A stretch of DNA of 64,000 nucleotides from Streptomyces sp. SUK 48 (GCF_009650765.1 NZ_CP045740.1:8277672-8341671), one strand, 5' to 3'; positions 26,809-36,600 are shown, numbered from the stretch's first letter. Numbers and translations are program-made. The notes: generated from the sequence alone by a model not told the origin.

Positions 26809-29800
26809 GTGACATCTTCGACCTCGACTTCACCCTGCCGCCGGCGCCCGCCCCGTCAGGCAACACCGGCCGCTTCGGCGGCCGCTGGCGGCTGGTCGGC
26901 GCCGGGCTGTCGAACGTGTGGCGCTACGGCGACCTGGAATTGCCTGCCGCATCGGGCCGGCTGCTGCTGCGCGGACCCAACGGGACCGGCAAGACCACCG
27001 CGCTGGAAGCCTTGTGGCCCTACCTGCTCGATCTGAACGGAGCCAAACTGGCCGCTGGCAAGGCACGCCCCACCACCCTGAAACTCCTGATGAGCGAAGG
27101 CGCCCCTGCCAAGGGCCGCCGTTACGGCTATCTTTGGCTGACGTTCGCAGCCCCGGCCGGCGAACCGGCACCGAACACGCCGGACGGGGCGGCAGACGAC
27201 GTCGTCAGCTTCGGTGTCCGGCTGCAGTACTCGCCCAGCTCCACCCCCGCCGTCAGGGTCGTCCCCTTCACCATGCCGGGCCGGCCGCTGAAGGACCTGG
27301 CGCTGCGCGGCCCCCACAACAGCGCCTTGGAGCACGAGGAGTTCTCCGACGGCGTCGAGGCCGTCGGCGGACGGATCTTTGCCGAGCCCGAGGACTACAT
27401 CGAAGAGCTGGCCGCCCGCATCTGGTCCACCACCTCCGGCGAACTGAGGCTTCTCGCTTCACGGCTGCGGGAAGTGCGCAATCCCACCCTGCTGGGCGAC
27501 GTCTCCCCGGCCGCAGCCGCCGACGCACTGCGCCAGTCCCTGCCCGGCGTGGCTGAGGACGTTCTCACCGCCACCGCCGAGGCCCTCGCCGAATCCGACA
27601 CGACCCGCGAGGCGTTCGAACGCGACGAGCACGCCGCCACCCTCCTCGAGGAGTTCGCCCGCGTATGGACCGGGCACGCCGTCGACGTCACCCGCACCGC
27701 CCACACCGCCGCACGCCACGCCCACGACGACGCCAGCACCCGCAAGCGCCGCGTCCAGCAGTGCACCGGCCTGCTGGAGAGCGCGAAGGCCGAAGCCGAC
27801 CAGGCCGCAGGCGACGTCCAACGGCTCGACAACGCCCACCAGAAGGCTCAGGCCGCCGTCCGCGCCATCGAGACCAGCGATGCCTACCGCTCCCACGGGC
27901 ACGTCATGGACCTGCGTAAACGGCTCCGCGCCGAACAGCGCGCCGCATCCAGCAGCTACGACAGCCTGCACACCGCCGCCCAGCAGGCCCGCACCCAGAC
28001 CAAGACCGGCCAAGACGCCCTCAACGACGCCATCGGTGACATCGAGGACACCCTGGCCGACGCGGAGGCGGCCGGTTCCCCGCCGGTGGCCCTGGAGACC
28101 CTGCTCGCCCACCACCCCCGGGCCCGCGTCACCCGTCCGGTCGCCGACCGCATCGCCGATCCAGGTCCGGGCATCACCCTCACCCACGACCGCGAAGGCC
28201 TCGACCAGCTTGCCACCACGTTGAGGACCCGAGCCCAGGAACACCGATCCACGGCCGACCGGGCCACACTGGTCCTACGCGACCACGACCCCGTCGCGGC
28301 GGCCGAAAAGACAGCCGCGACCGCACACCGCACAGCAGCCAGCGCCGAGAGCGCCTACGACGAAGCCAGCCAAGCCCATGACCGCGCCACCGCGGCGGCT
28401 CGCTCGGCCGCCCGCCAGGCACTCGCCGAGTTGACCCGGTGGGCACCCGAACACCCCGCTCTGCGGGGCCTGCACGACGAAGCACCCCTGGCCGGGGATG
28501 AACTGACGGTATGGGACACGGACGACGTCGAGGCCCTCATCCACGCAGAACCCGCCGCGGTCCGCGACCAGCTCAACACCTGGGCCGACCAAGCCCTGCG
28601 AATCGGCGAAACCCTCGCCGCCAGTCACGAGAGCGCAGCCCAGCAGCACCTCGCCACCGCAGCAAGCCTCGACGCCACCGCCGCCCAGCAGCGCACCGAG
28701 GCCCACCACCTGCGCTCGGGACGGCTCCTACCACTGCCGCGCCCCGCCTGGGCCGGGCCGGGCGAGGACGACACTGCACTCGGCAGCCTGCTCGAATGGC
28801 ACCCCACCCTCGACGACGCGGACGACCACAAGGCCATGCTGGAGCTGGCCCTTGCCAGTTCCGGAATCCTCGGCGCCCACCTGCACGAGGGCGGCGCCAC
28901 CACCCACGCCTGGCACATCAGCCCCGCAGGCGCCGTCCAAGAGCACAACCTGACCGCAGTCCTCGACATCGCCCCCAGCCACCCTCACACCGACCTCGCC
29001 CGCGCCGTCCTGCAGCGCATCGTCCTGGCCGACACCGCCACCACCTCCGACCGCCCGGACACGCCGGCGCTCGTCATCGGACGCGACGGCACCTTCACCG
29101 CCGGTCCCCTCGCCGCAGACCCCGCCACCGCCCTGCACGCCGCCAGCAACCAAATCCCGGCCGCCTCACACGTCGGCGCCCGCACCCGCCTCGCACGGGC
29201 ACGAGCCAGAGCCGACGAACTCGACGCCACCGCAAAGGAACTCGAGACCAGCGCCGCCAACGAGCGCCGGCTCGCCAGCGAGCGCTGCCAGCAACGCGAC
29301 GCCCTCCGCGCCGAAGGACGAGGCTTCCCCCCACGGGACGAGCTGACCACCGCCGAGGCCGAGCGCTCCCGCACTGCGAAGACGGCGCATGAACGCCACG
29401 GCACCGCACGGACCCTGCGCGGGCGGGCCGATGACGCTGCGGCCCAACACACCCGTCTGCGCACCGCATGGGAGACCCGTGCCCGGAGCCTGGACCTGCC
29501 CGCCGACCCCGGCGGCCTGGCCCAGCTGGTCGACACAAGCCAGGCATCCGCCCAGCAGCTGAACGGCTACGCAACCCAGCTGACCACCCGGCTGCTGCCC
29601 CGGATCCAGCGCATCGTGGACGCTCTGCCTGACGAAGCCGCCCTCGCCGAGCGCCTCGCCGAACTCCAGCACGCCGCCCAGGACATGCACACCACCGTGC
29701 TCGAGACCCAGGCAGAACTCACCGAAGCCCAGTCCCACGGCGACGCCGATGACGCGGCACGCCGCTACGAGCAGGCCACCGCACAGGCCAAGGACCTCCA

Positions 29801-31043
29801 CCAGCAGCTCAAACAAGCCGCAGCGCAGGTCCTCATCGCCGAAAAGCGCCTCAGCACCTGCGAAAGTGACCTCACCTCCGCCCAAGAACGCCTCAACGAA
29901 TCCCTGCCCCTGCAGAAAACCACTCGGGCGCACCTGACCGCGCTACTCGCCTGCCCTCCCCTTACCCAGGCCCTCGGCGCCGATGCCCGCCTCACAGCCA
30001 AGGACACCGACACCGCCGACCTCCTCACCGCCGTCGACGACCTGCTCGCTCGCCGCCCCACCGCCTCCAAGAAGACCCTCGGCGAGCACTACGACGCCGT
30101 CCGTGCCGAACTCGCCCAGACCTGGACCATCGCCCACGACGACTCACCCGCCGGCATCGAAGAGCTCGACACCTTCGTCCTCACCCACGCAGAAACCCAC
30201 TACGACCCCCTCACCGCTGCCCAACGCGCCAAGGCCCTCGCCGGCCGGGCCAAAGCCGCACTCGACGCCGCGGAAGCGGCTGCGCTGCGCGACTTCGTCA
30301 TCGGCCGCCTGCCCTCCGCCATCGGCACCGCATGGGCTGCCCTGACCGGCTGGAAGAAGACCGTCAACCGCAAAATGCGGGCGGCCCAGGCATCCTCCGG
30401 CGTCGGCGTACAAGTCCAGATCGACCTGCGCAGCGACCTCGACGCCGCCACCCGCACCGTGTATGAGCTGTCCTGCACCGTCGGTGACGCCCTACGCACC
30501 GACGCGCAGAAGGAAGAAGTCAGCCAGGCATTGCAGTCCCTGCTGGCCGCCGCGGACGGCTCCACCATTCAAGAACGCCTCGCCGCCGCCGTCGACATCC
30601 GTAGCTGGGTCGAGGTTCGCTACCTCGTGGAACGCCCCGGCCCCGACGGGAAGCCCGTCACCGGTCAGTGGGGCTCGCGCACAGGCCTGTCTGGCGGCGA
30701 ACGGCGCCTGGTCGTCCTGGCCCCCATGCTCGCCGCCATCGCCGCCAGCTACGACCGCTTCACCAGCACCGGCCTGCGCCTGATCCCGCTCGACGAAGTT
30801 CCCGCGGAAGTCGACGAGCGCGGCCGCGAAGGACTGGCCCGCTACCTCGCCGAACTCGACCTGGACATCCTGTGCACGTCCTACCTGTGGGACGGCGCAC
30901 CCGGAGCCTGGGACGGCATCGACGCCCACGACCTCGAAGCAGGCGCCGACGGCACCGTCGTCGCCTTCCCCATGCTCATCCGGACAGGCCAGGCCCTGCC
31001 CGGAGACACGGGTTCCGCACCCCAGGCCGGGGGAGTGGCATGA
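26805..31043 (+). CDS. Wadjet JetC-like SMC ATPase (TIGR02680)
   Basis: A 1412-residue SMC/MukB-like ATPase, the motor of the Wadjet complex that extrudes DNA loops. Walker A GPNGTGKTT is at 57-65. A very long coiled-coil middle (about 220-1230) is broken by a hinge-like segment around 650-800. The signature TGLSGGERRLVVLAPM is at about 1293 and the Walker B block LIPLDEVPAEVDERG at about 1323. The frame is intact over 4.2 kb despite frameshifts elsewhere in the window. It overlaps both neighbours by 4 bp. Confidence 0.93.
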   Translation: MSDIFDLDFTLPPAPAPSGNTGRFGGRWRLVGAGLSNVWRYGDLELPAASGRLLLRGPNGTGKTTALEALWPYLLDLNGAKLAAGKARPTTLKLLMSEGAPAKGRRYGYLWLTFAAPAGEPAPNTPDGAADDVVSFGVRLQYSPSSTPAVRVVPFTMPGRPLKDLALRGPHNSALEHEEFSDGVEAVGGRIFAEPEDYIEELAARIWSTTSGELRLLASRLREVRNPTLLGDVSPAAAADALRQSLPGVAEDVLTATAEALAESDTTREAFERDEHAATLLEEFARVWTGHAVDVTRTAHTAARHAHDDASTRKRRVQQCTGLLESAKAEADQAAGDVQRLDNAHQKAQAAVRAIETSDAYRSHGHVMDLRKRLRAEQRAASSSYDSLHTAAQQARTQTKTGQDALNDAIGDIEDTLADAEAAGSPPVALETLLAHHPRARVTRPVADRIADPGPGITLTHDREGLDQLATTLRTRAQEHRSTADRATLVLRDHDPVAAAEKTAATAHRTAASAESAYDEASQAHDRATAAARSAARQALAELTRWAPEHPALRGLHDEAPLAGDELTVWDTDDVEALIHAEPAAVRDQLNTWADQALRIGETLAASHESAAQQHLATAASLDATAAQQRTEAHHLRSGRLLPLPRPAWAGPGEDDTALGSLLEWHPTLDDADDHKAMLELALASSGILGAHLHEGGATTHAWHISPAGAVQEHNLTAVLDIAPSHPHTDLARAVLQRIVLADTATTSDRPDTPALVIGRDGTFTAGPLAADPATALHAASNQIPAASHVGARTRLARARARADELDATAKELETSAANERRLASERCQQRDALRAEGRGFPPRDELTTAEAERSRTAKTAHERHGTARTLRGRADDAAAQHTRLRTAWETRARSLDLPADPGGLAQLVDTSQASAQQLNGYATQLTTRLLPRIQRIVDALPDEAALAERLAELQHAAQDMHTTVLETQAELTEAQSHGDADDAARRYEQATAQAKDLHQQLKQAAAQVLIAEKRLSTCESDLTSAQERLNESLPLQKTTRAHLTALLACPPLTQALGADARLTAKDTDTADLLTAVDDLLARRPTASKKTLGEHYDAVRAELAQTWTIAHDDSPAGIEELDTFVLTHAETHYDPLTAAQRAKALAGRAKAALDAAEAAALRDFVIGRLPSAIGTAWAALTGWKKTVNRKMRAAQASSGVGVQVQIDLRSDLDAATRTVYELSCTVGDALRTDAQKEEVSQALQSLLAAADGSTIQERLAAAVDIRSWVEVRYLVERPGPDGKPVTGQWGSRTGLSGGERRLVVLAPMLAAIAASYDRFTSTGLRLIPLDEVPAEVDERGREGLARYLAELDLDILCTSYLWDGAPGAWDGIDAHDLEAGADGTVVAFPMLIRTGQALPGDTGSAPQAGGVA

Positions 31044-32317
31044 GCTGCGCCCTGTGCGAGGGAGCATGCGACGGCGCCGACCTGGCCCCGCTGCTCAGCC
31101 ACGAACTCGCCTGGCTGTGGAAGGCCCTGGCAGCCGTGGCCGACCGGCGCGGAGACGAGTCCCTCACCAGCGGTCCCGCCGTGACAGTGACGGTGCCCGC
31201 AGAACCAGTACAGCGGGCCGCCGCGGCCGGTCTCATCGACGGACGGCCCCTGGAACCGGGCCAAAGCCGCCGCGTCAGCCTGGAACGACTGACCGCCGCC
31301 CTGGCCACCCGCGGCCCCCGGCTTACCCCCGGGGCCGTCGCAGCCCACGCCTGCAACCGACGGCTGGCGGCAAACGCCCGCCGCCGTACCCAACAAGCCG
31401 TCGCGGCCGACCGCATCCGCGCCCAACTCGAAAGCGCGGCCGCTGATTTACCTGCCCATGTCCGCGATCTCGTCGGCCCAGAAAACGTCTTCACCCGCCT
31501 GCGCACCCTGGGATGGGTCACCCGCCTGCTCAATGCGCCGGACCCCGCCGAACTGCTAAGCCAGGCGCTGCACGTTGCCGCGCGACTGCCTCCGCCGGGG
31601 CGGCGTATCGACCGCCGCCTCCTGGTATCCGGCAATCCCCACGCACTTGATACGGGCGCACTGCCCGCACTCGTGCTGGCCCTGACCGGATCCTCCGGTA
31701 CCCCCGTGCGTTCGGGCTGGGCACGTCTGGGGGTGGACTGCGACGATCTGCTCGGTGGGCTCATCATCACCGGCGTCACGCCCCGGGGGTGGCGGATCCC
31801 GCCCGGTGCCACATTCACTCTGCCGCCCCGCGAGCTGGCCCATATCGACTGGGAGCCTCCCGAGACCACCGGAACGTGGGTCTTCGTTACCGAGAACCCC
31901 TCCGTGCTGGCCGCAGCCAGCACCCAGGCCTTGACCCGGGACAGCGTCGTGAGACCACGGGTGATCTGCACCGCCGGCACACCCTCCCAACGGGAATGCG
32001 AAGCCATTGGCGTTCTGGCGGACACCGGATGGAACATCGCCGTCCGCGCTGACTTCGACCAGGCCGGCCTGGCACACATGCGTGCCCTCCTGGCTGCAGC
32101 ACCTTCCGCGGTTGCGTGGCGGATGGGCGCAGCCGACTACCTCGCGGCCGTCCCCGAGGGCACTGACGTCCTGCATCTGCGGGGCTCGGATGCCCCCTGG
32201 GACGACCATCTGGTACCCGTGATGCGCAAACACTCCGTGCCGGTCTACGAGGAGGATCTGCTTCCCGCACTGCTGGCCGACATCATGGCCGGTGCACCGG
32301 GCTCTTGTGTTCTGTGA
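31040..32317 (+). CDS. Wadjet JetD-like TOPRIM nuclease (DUF3323/DUF2399, TIGR02679)
   Basis: A 425-residue protein. The N-terminal half matches the DUF3323-type arm (HELAWLWKALAAVADRRGD, then SRRVSLERLTAALATRG). The C-terminal DUF2399 part carries TOPRIM motifs: Glu in FVTENPSVLAAAS at about 285 and DFDQAGLAHM at about 338. In Wadjet, JetD cleaves circular plasmid DNA reeled in by JetABC. The ATG at 31040 overlaps the JetC-like stop. All TOPRIM acids are present, so it looks functional. Confidence 0.9.
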   Translation: MSCALCEGACDGADLAPLLSHELAWLWKALAAVADRRGDESLTSGPAVTVTVPAEPVQRAAAAGLIDGRPLEPGQSRRVSLERLTAALATRGPRLTPGAVAAHACNRRLAANARRRTQQAVAADRIRAQLESAAADLPAHVRDLVGPENVFTRLRTLGWVTRLLNAPDPAELLSQALHVAARLPPPGRRIDRRLLVSGNPHALDTGALPALVLALTGSSGTPVRSGWARLGVDCDDLLGGLIITGVTPRGWRIPPGATFTLPPRELAHIDWEPPETTGTWVFVTENPSVLAAASTQALTRDSVVRPRVICTAGTPSQRECEAIGVLADTGWNIAVRADFDQAGLAHMRALLAAAPSAVAWRMGAADYLAAVPEGTDVLHLRGSDAPWDDHLVPVMRKHSVPVYEEDLLPALLADIMAGAPGSCVL

Positions 32318-32326
32318 CGTCCGGTA

Positions 32327-32349
32327 GCTCCGAAAACTCGTCTCGGAGC
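32327..32349 (+). terminator. Hairpin after the Wadjet-like operon
   Basis: GCTCCGA (32327-32333) and TCGGAGC (32343-32349) form a 7-bp stem with a 9-base loop, 10 bp after the operon stop. No U-run follows, so termination is plausible but not certain. Confidence 0.4.
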
Positions 32350-32519
32350 GTGCCGCGCACAGCGCGGCGAACAGGCCGTCGCCCCCGGTGGTCCGCTTGC
32401 CGCTTGGCGGGGATGTGGTGGCGGAAGAAGGCCCAATCGTGGCGCGGGTGAATCTTGATGCGGACCCATGCACCACACCTGTTGCATCCGCTACAGTGCT
32501 CGCGGCCGCTCCTGAGCTG

Positions 32520-32860
32520 CGGAAACTCCCTCCGCATACTCGTGGCGCCCCGGAGGAACCTCGGCGACTTCGACTGCTCGGGCGAGGACATCGAGCGGGA
32601 CTGGGTGGAGCGCACCGGCTGCTGGAGCTCGGTGACCCGGGTGTTGCTCACCTACGAGCAGATGCGCGCGTACGGGCTCCCGGCGACCGAGGGCAAGCGC
32701 GGCGACGCGGGGTGGCCGGCCTTCGCCCGCCGCTACGGCTTCGACATTGAGCGCCCGGCGCGATGTCCTCGCGCAGCAGATCGCCCGCGATGAACAGCAG
32801 CGCCGCGCGTTGTCCGAGTTCCTCGGTCGATGGGACACGGGGCGGCGGAGGGACGTCCGC
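32520..32860 (+). pseudogene. Topoisomerase VI/Spo11-like TOPRIM remnant
   Basis: Two pieces of one former gene can be read. The first piece, to about 32750, contains NLGDFDCSGEDIERDWVERT and LTYEQMRAYGLP, typical of the Spo11/TopoVI-A type TOPRIM (GDxDxxG) found in some Streptomyces proteins. The second is in another frame from about 32747 and reads DVLAQQIARDEQQRRALSEF, the usual end of that family. The segment between is missing and there is no start upstream. It is a decayed gene with at least one deletion. Confidence 0.65.
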
Positions 32861-32868
32861 ATGAGCCC

Positions 32869-33768
32869 TCAGTACGTTTCGAAGTCGGGTTCCCAGTCCG
32901 GGTCGGGCTCTTCGTCGTCGTTGAGTACTTGGCCCTTGATTCCCGCGAGGTCGAGTTCCCACATCGTGAGTGTGAGCCCGCACAGGCGGCACCCGAACTG
33001 CCGGGGGAGGAACCAGACGTCCCCGTAGTCCCCCGATCTGTCCCGGCCACTGGCGAAACCGGTGTGTCCGCACGCGGGGCATTCTGCGGGCACAGCAAGC
33101 GGCCACGGAGCGGCGGTCGGCAGCGCGGACAGACTGCTGACCAGTTCGGCGATCTCGGCTTCGGACAAGCGCCGGGTGGTCTCGGCAAACCGCTCGCGGG
33201 CCTGCCGGATTTTCGCCTGATACCGGATCTCCATCTCGTTCGTGGCCTGGGCCACCAGCGCGGTGCAGGCTTCGAGGTGCGTGCCCCAGAAGCCATCGGG
33301 CTCTGCCGACAGGGCTTTCAGCAGCGCGCTGATGTGCTCGATACCCGCCGCCAGGAGCTCGCGGCACTCGGTCACGGGCTGGCCCCACCCCATGTGGGTG
33401 ATGCCGTTGCGAGACTCCCGCAGCTCCTTGAGCCTGGCAGGCGTCTTGTGCTCGGGGCCGAGGAGCTGGGCCGCCCTGTGAATGGCCCCCTCGCCGCCGA
33501 TGGTCTTGAGTCCGTCGCGGCCCTTCTTCGTCTTGTCTTCGTTCCCGCTCAGGACTAGGAGGTCGTCCACGCTCGGCTGCTTCTCCGACGCGAGGAGGAC
33601 GGGGAAGACGGACGCCAGGTACGCCTTGGACGCGTGTTCCACCGCGACCGCCATGTGGTGCACAGCGAAGTCCTGGTCAATGGGCTCCTCCGGGTACGCG
33701 TCGACGGCCGTGCGCGCCCACTTCCGGGCCGATATCAGCAGGTGCTCGTGGATCGATTCGTGCGACAT
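32869..33768 (-). CDS. HEPN-like protein with C-terminal zinc ribbon
   Basis: A 299-residue protein. The helical first half resembles a HEPN domain: FAVHHMAVAVEHASKAYLAS is the first long helix. RESRNGITHMG contains Arg120-x4-His125, the Rx4-6H motif of HEPN RNases. The C-terminal part has CPACG (Cys230, 233) and CRLCG (Cys260, 263), a zinc ribbon, then an acidic tail. HEPN proteins often act as toxins or in abortive infection by cutting RNA. The ATG at 33768 is preferred over an upstream opening at 33849. It diverges from the AbiJ-like gene across about 120 bp. No antitoxin next to it is obvious. Confidence 0.72.
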   Translation of the reverse strand: MSHESIHEHLLISARKWARTAVDAYPEEPIDQDFAVHHMAVAVEHASKAYLASVFPVLLASEKQPSVDDLLVLSGNEDKTKKGRDGLKTIGGEGAIHRAAQLLGPEHKTPARLKELRESRNGITHMGWGQPVTECRELLAAGIEHISALLKALSAEPDGFWGTHLEACTALVAQATNEMEIRYQAKIRQARERFAETTRRLSEAEIAELVSSLSALPTAAPWPLAVPAECPACGHTGFASGRDRSGDYGDVWFLPRQFGCRLCGLTLTMWELDLAGIKGQVLNDDEEPDPDWEPDFETY

Positions 33769-33887
33769 ACGAATCAAGGTAGAGGGGCAGTGTGTGAGGG
33801 CACTGCGACTTCGGCTGTCGGGCAAGCTGAACGGGCAGGGTGGAATCAAGTCCGGGCGTCGCTCATCATCATGGGATGGGGGAACCG

Positions 33888-35282
33888 ATGGACATGGCGC
33901 GGTTGCGGAGGCTGATCGACGGCGTGCTCCTGACGCTGTACAGGCGCTACACCGCGAAGGAACTGCCGGCGCTGTGCGATCGCCTCGGCCTTCCCTCGCC
34001 CAGTGTGGGCGACACCAAGCACGAGCGCCTGGTGGCCAGCCTGAACGCCTGCCCCGACGACCGCCTGCCGGATGTCGCCGACGCCGTTCTTGAGCAGGAG
34101 GAGCTCGACCAGGCTGAACGCATGGCGCTGCAGGACGTTCTGTGGCTCGGCCGTCACCACGTACAGATTCCGAGCCGGACCAGACGCGAGCTGGCCAGAG
34201 ACTTCGATCTCGCCGGTCACCTCGGCTATCCGGACCGCTTCATGGCGCTGCTGGGCCGGCTGTGGCACCTGGACAACGACCCACTGAGCGGGTGGGCCAC
34301 CTCCGCCAACAGCCTCCGCGACGAGATCAACCGTCACGTCATCAGATTCCCGGGTGACTGGTCGACCGAGGAATTCTTCGAGCAACTCGGAGCCTTCGAA
34401 GCCCCCCACCCACGCTTCGGAGCCTTCCTCGAGGGGCTGGCCTCCGCATCCGTTCTACCCGATGAGCAGGCCCAGCGCCGCTTCGTCGAGCTCGCCAACC
34501 GGCATCTGCAACCCGTGGGCGCCATGCTGAGCCAGGACGGAGAGGCAGACGGCTACCCCCAGTTCCACCTGGCTCCGCACGGCCGCGGCACAGCGCGCCG
34601 ACCGCGCAACCTCATCTTCGCCACTCTGGGCAAGCCCGACATCCGCTTCACCAGCGCCCTCGACAACGACATCGAGGTCGCCGAACGCGCCGACGAAGTG
34701 CTGGTCTACGACCGCCCCGTCGGCAAAGAGGGTCTGCTCTGGCGGCACCTCCTGTCCTGGTGGCAGGAGACCCGGGACATCACTGATCAGGAGCAGGCGG
34801 CGCGAGCCCTCTACGCCCGCATGGAGGCTTCACTGCCACCAAAATCCCCAGGACAGAAGAACCTCTTCTGGCACTACCACCACGCTCACCGGGACCACCT
34901 GAGCGACGTCCCCGCGCTCCTGCCGGAGATATGGCTGCACTGGGACCCCAAGACCCTCTCCGAACGTGGCGTGCACGCCATGCAGAACCTGCGGATGGAC
35001 TTCCTCATGCTGCTCCCGGGAAACCGACGCGTGGTACTGGAAGTCGACGGCATACAGCACTACACCCGCAACCGAGGAACCGAACCCGACAGCACAAAGT
35101 ACGCCGCGACCATGGCCGGCGACCGCGACCTGAAGTTCCGCGGCTACGAAGTTTTCCGGTTCGGCCACGACGAACTCCGCAACCGCGAAAGTGCCCAGCC
35201 CCTGCTCGCCGACTTCTTCGCCGCGCTCCTTGACCGCTCACCCGCCGGTCCGTCTCCAGTGCTGCCATCAGCCCCAGGCTGA
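33888..35282 (+). CDS. AbiJ-NTD3-like protein with PD-(D/E)xK-type nuclease end
   Basis: A 464-residue protein. The N-terminal ~250 residues match the pattern of the AbiJ_NTD3 abortive-infection domain: LYRRYTAKELPALCDRLGLP, IPSRTRRELARDFDL, GDWSTEEFFEQLGAFEA, LPDEQAQRRFVELANRHL. The C-terminal part (RMDFLMLLPGNRRVVLEVDG, Glu385) followed by HYTRNRG and DRDLKFRGYEVFRFG is a DUF559/Vsr-like nuclease core. A nucleic-acid-cutting abortive-infection effector is the likely role. The ATG at 33888 follows GGGGG; an in-frame ATG at 33876 is possible. Confidence 0.77.
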   Translation: MDMARLRRLIDGVLLTLYRRYTAKELPALCDRLGLPSPSVGDTKHERLVASLNACPDDRLPDVADAVLEQEELDQAERMALQDVLWLGRHHVQIPSRTRRELARDFDLAGHLGYPDRFMALLGRLWHLDNDPLSGWATSANSLRDEINRHVIRFPGDWSTEEFFEQLGAFEAPHPRFGAFLEGLASASVLPDEQAQRRFVELANRHLQPVGAMLSQDGEADGYPQFHLAPHGRGTARRPRNLIFATLGKPDIRFTSALDNDIEVAERADEVLVYDRPVGKEGLLWRHLLSWWQETRDITDQEQAARALYARMEASLPPKSPGQKNLFWHYHHAHRDHLSDVPALLPEIWLHWDPKTLSERGVHAMQNLRMDFLMLLPGNRRVVLEVDGIQHYTRNRGTEPDSTKYAATMAGDRDLKFRGYEVFRFGHDELRNRESAQPLLADFFAALLDRSPAGPSPVLPSAPG

Positions 35283-35703
35283 TAGCGGGGCTCCAGTGTT
35301 CTGGTCTGGGCGCCGCCAGCGACCAGCGGGGGCATCGGTGGGGGAGAGGTCGGGGCGCGTCCGGTGCCAGTGTGCAGCGTGCCGCCAGCGGCCGGAGGCG
35401 TCGCGGGCGACATCGACGCCGACTTCCACCACCAACTCGGATTCCACCAAAGGGCGGTCCGGCCCCCGCCCGGGGCTCGCGCCGCACCCCGCAACGACCC
35501 GGCCGGCGGTCCGCGGTAGGGACGCTGACCGTGCAGCAGGCGCGCATCATGAACGTCGGACGCACAGCGTGATCAATCCCGAAGCGCGATGAACGGCGGC
35601 GATGCTGCGGCGAGCCGGGGAGGCAGGTTGAAGTCCCTTGTGGCCCAAGTCCCGCCCCGAAAATGCGCAGCGGGATCGTCGCGGAGATGGACACACTGGC
35701 CGG
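35283..35703. other. Intergenic region without a supported gene
   Basis: About 420 bp of GC-rich sequence. Several overlapping frames exist on both strands, but none has a ribosome site and a protein-like composition. The promoter of the gene at 35704 should lie in its right part. Confidence 0.45.
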
Positions 35704-36600
35704 ATGACCGACGACTGGCAGCGGGGCTATCCGATCGACCTGCGGACCCCGCAGCAACGGGAAAAGGCCTTCAAGGACCATGTCTCGCCCGACTTCGAGC
35801 AGATGGTGGGCCGAGTTCTGGCGCGTTTCACCGGCGCTCGCGTGTACCTCCAGGACGACAACACGAAACAGAAGATGCCCGACGTCCGGATCGACCACGA
35901 CGACGGCCGGACCGGGTACGCCGAAATCTGGATGGCCCTGGATCGCCACCACGCCGAAGTGGCCGGGGTCCTCAGCCGACGGCCGGACCTGGCCGCGCCG
36001 CACCTCACCCGGAACTGGACCGTCAATGTCACTGGCAGCTTCCGCTTGAAACAGCAGGGCAAGAGGTACACCGAGTGGCTCCCTGATCTCCTGGCCCGCT
36101 TTGAGGCGGCCGGCCAGTTCTACGAGTACGTCCCGCGCCCCGACAACCTCTCGGTTCACCCCGGAGATCCTGCCGACGAGGCGCGCGCCATGGGCATCCG
36201 CGGCCTCGCATCCCACCCGGCCGGCGACGGCGAAAACGGGCGGGTCCAGTTCATCCTGTGGGAGATCGGTGGGCCGGCCGACGTGACATGGGAGCCGTTC
36301 CACGACTGGCTCGACGACCATCTCAACGCCGACTCCGCGCACATGCGGGGCAACAAGGAGAAACTCGCCGGGGCTGGCGGCAACGAGCGCCACGCCGTCA
36401 TCGGAGTGACGATGACCAGCCCCTGGGCGGTCTTCCACGCCCTCCACTTCGACGCCGACACCTTGCCGCCGCTCCCGCCGAAGCTCCCCGAAGAGTTCAC
36501 GCACCTCTGGCTCATCGGCGCCCAGGCATCCGACCGCTGCCTCGCCTGGTACCCGGATCGGGGATGGTTCGAGCCACACCGGGCCTGGGCGACGGACTGA
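35704..36600 (+). CDS. Hypothetical protein, possible degenerate restriction-nuclease fold
   Basis: A 298-residue protein not matched to a known family. Residues 55-80 read KMPDVRIDHDDGRTGYAEIW, which looks like the PD...ExK strand pair of restriction-type nucleases, but the lysine position is Trp. The rest contains LIGAQASDRCLAWYPDRGWF near the end. The ATG at 35704 is preferred to an in-frame opening at 35638 that reads as non-coding. Lying next to the HEPN-like and AbiJ-like genes, it may belong to the same island, but no function is claimed. Confidence 0.65.
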   Translation: MTDDWQRGYPIDLRTPQQREKAFKDHVSPDFEQMVGRVLARFTGARVYLQDDNTKQKMPDVRIDHDDGRTGYAEIWMALDRHHAEVAGVLSRRPDLAAPHLTRNWTVNVTGSFRLKQQGKRYTEWLPDLLARFEAAGQFYEYVPRPDNLSVHPGDPADEARAMGIRGLASHPAGDGENGRVQFILWEIGGPADVTWEPFHDWLDDHLNADSAHMRGNKEKLAGAGGNERHAVIGVTMTSPWAVFHALHFDADTLPPLPPKLPEEFTHLWLIGAQASDRCLAWYPDRGWFEPHRAWATD

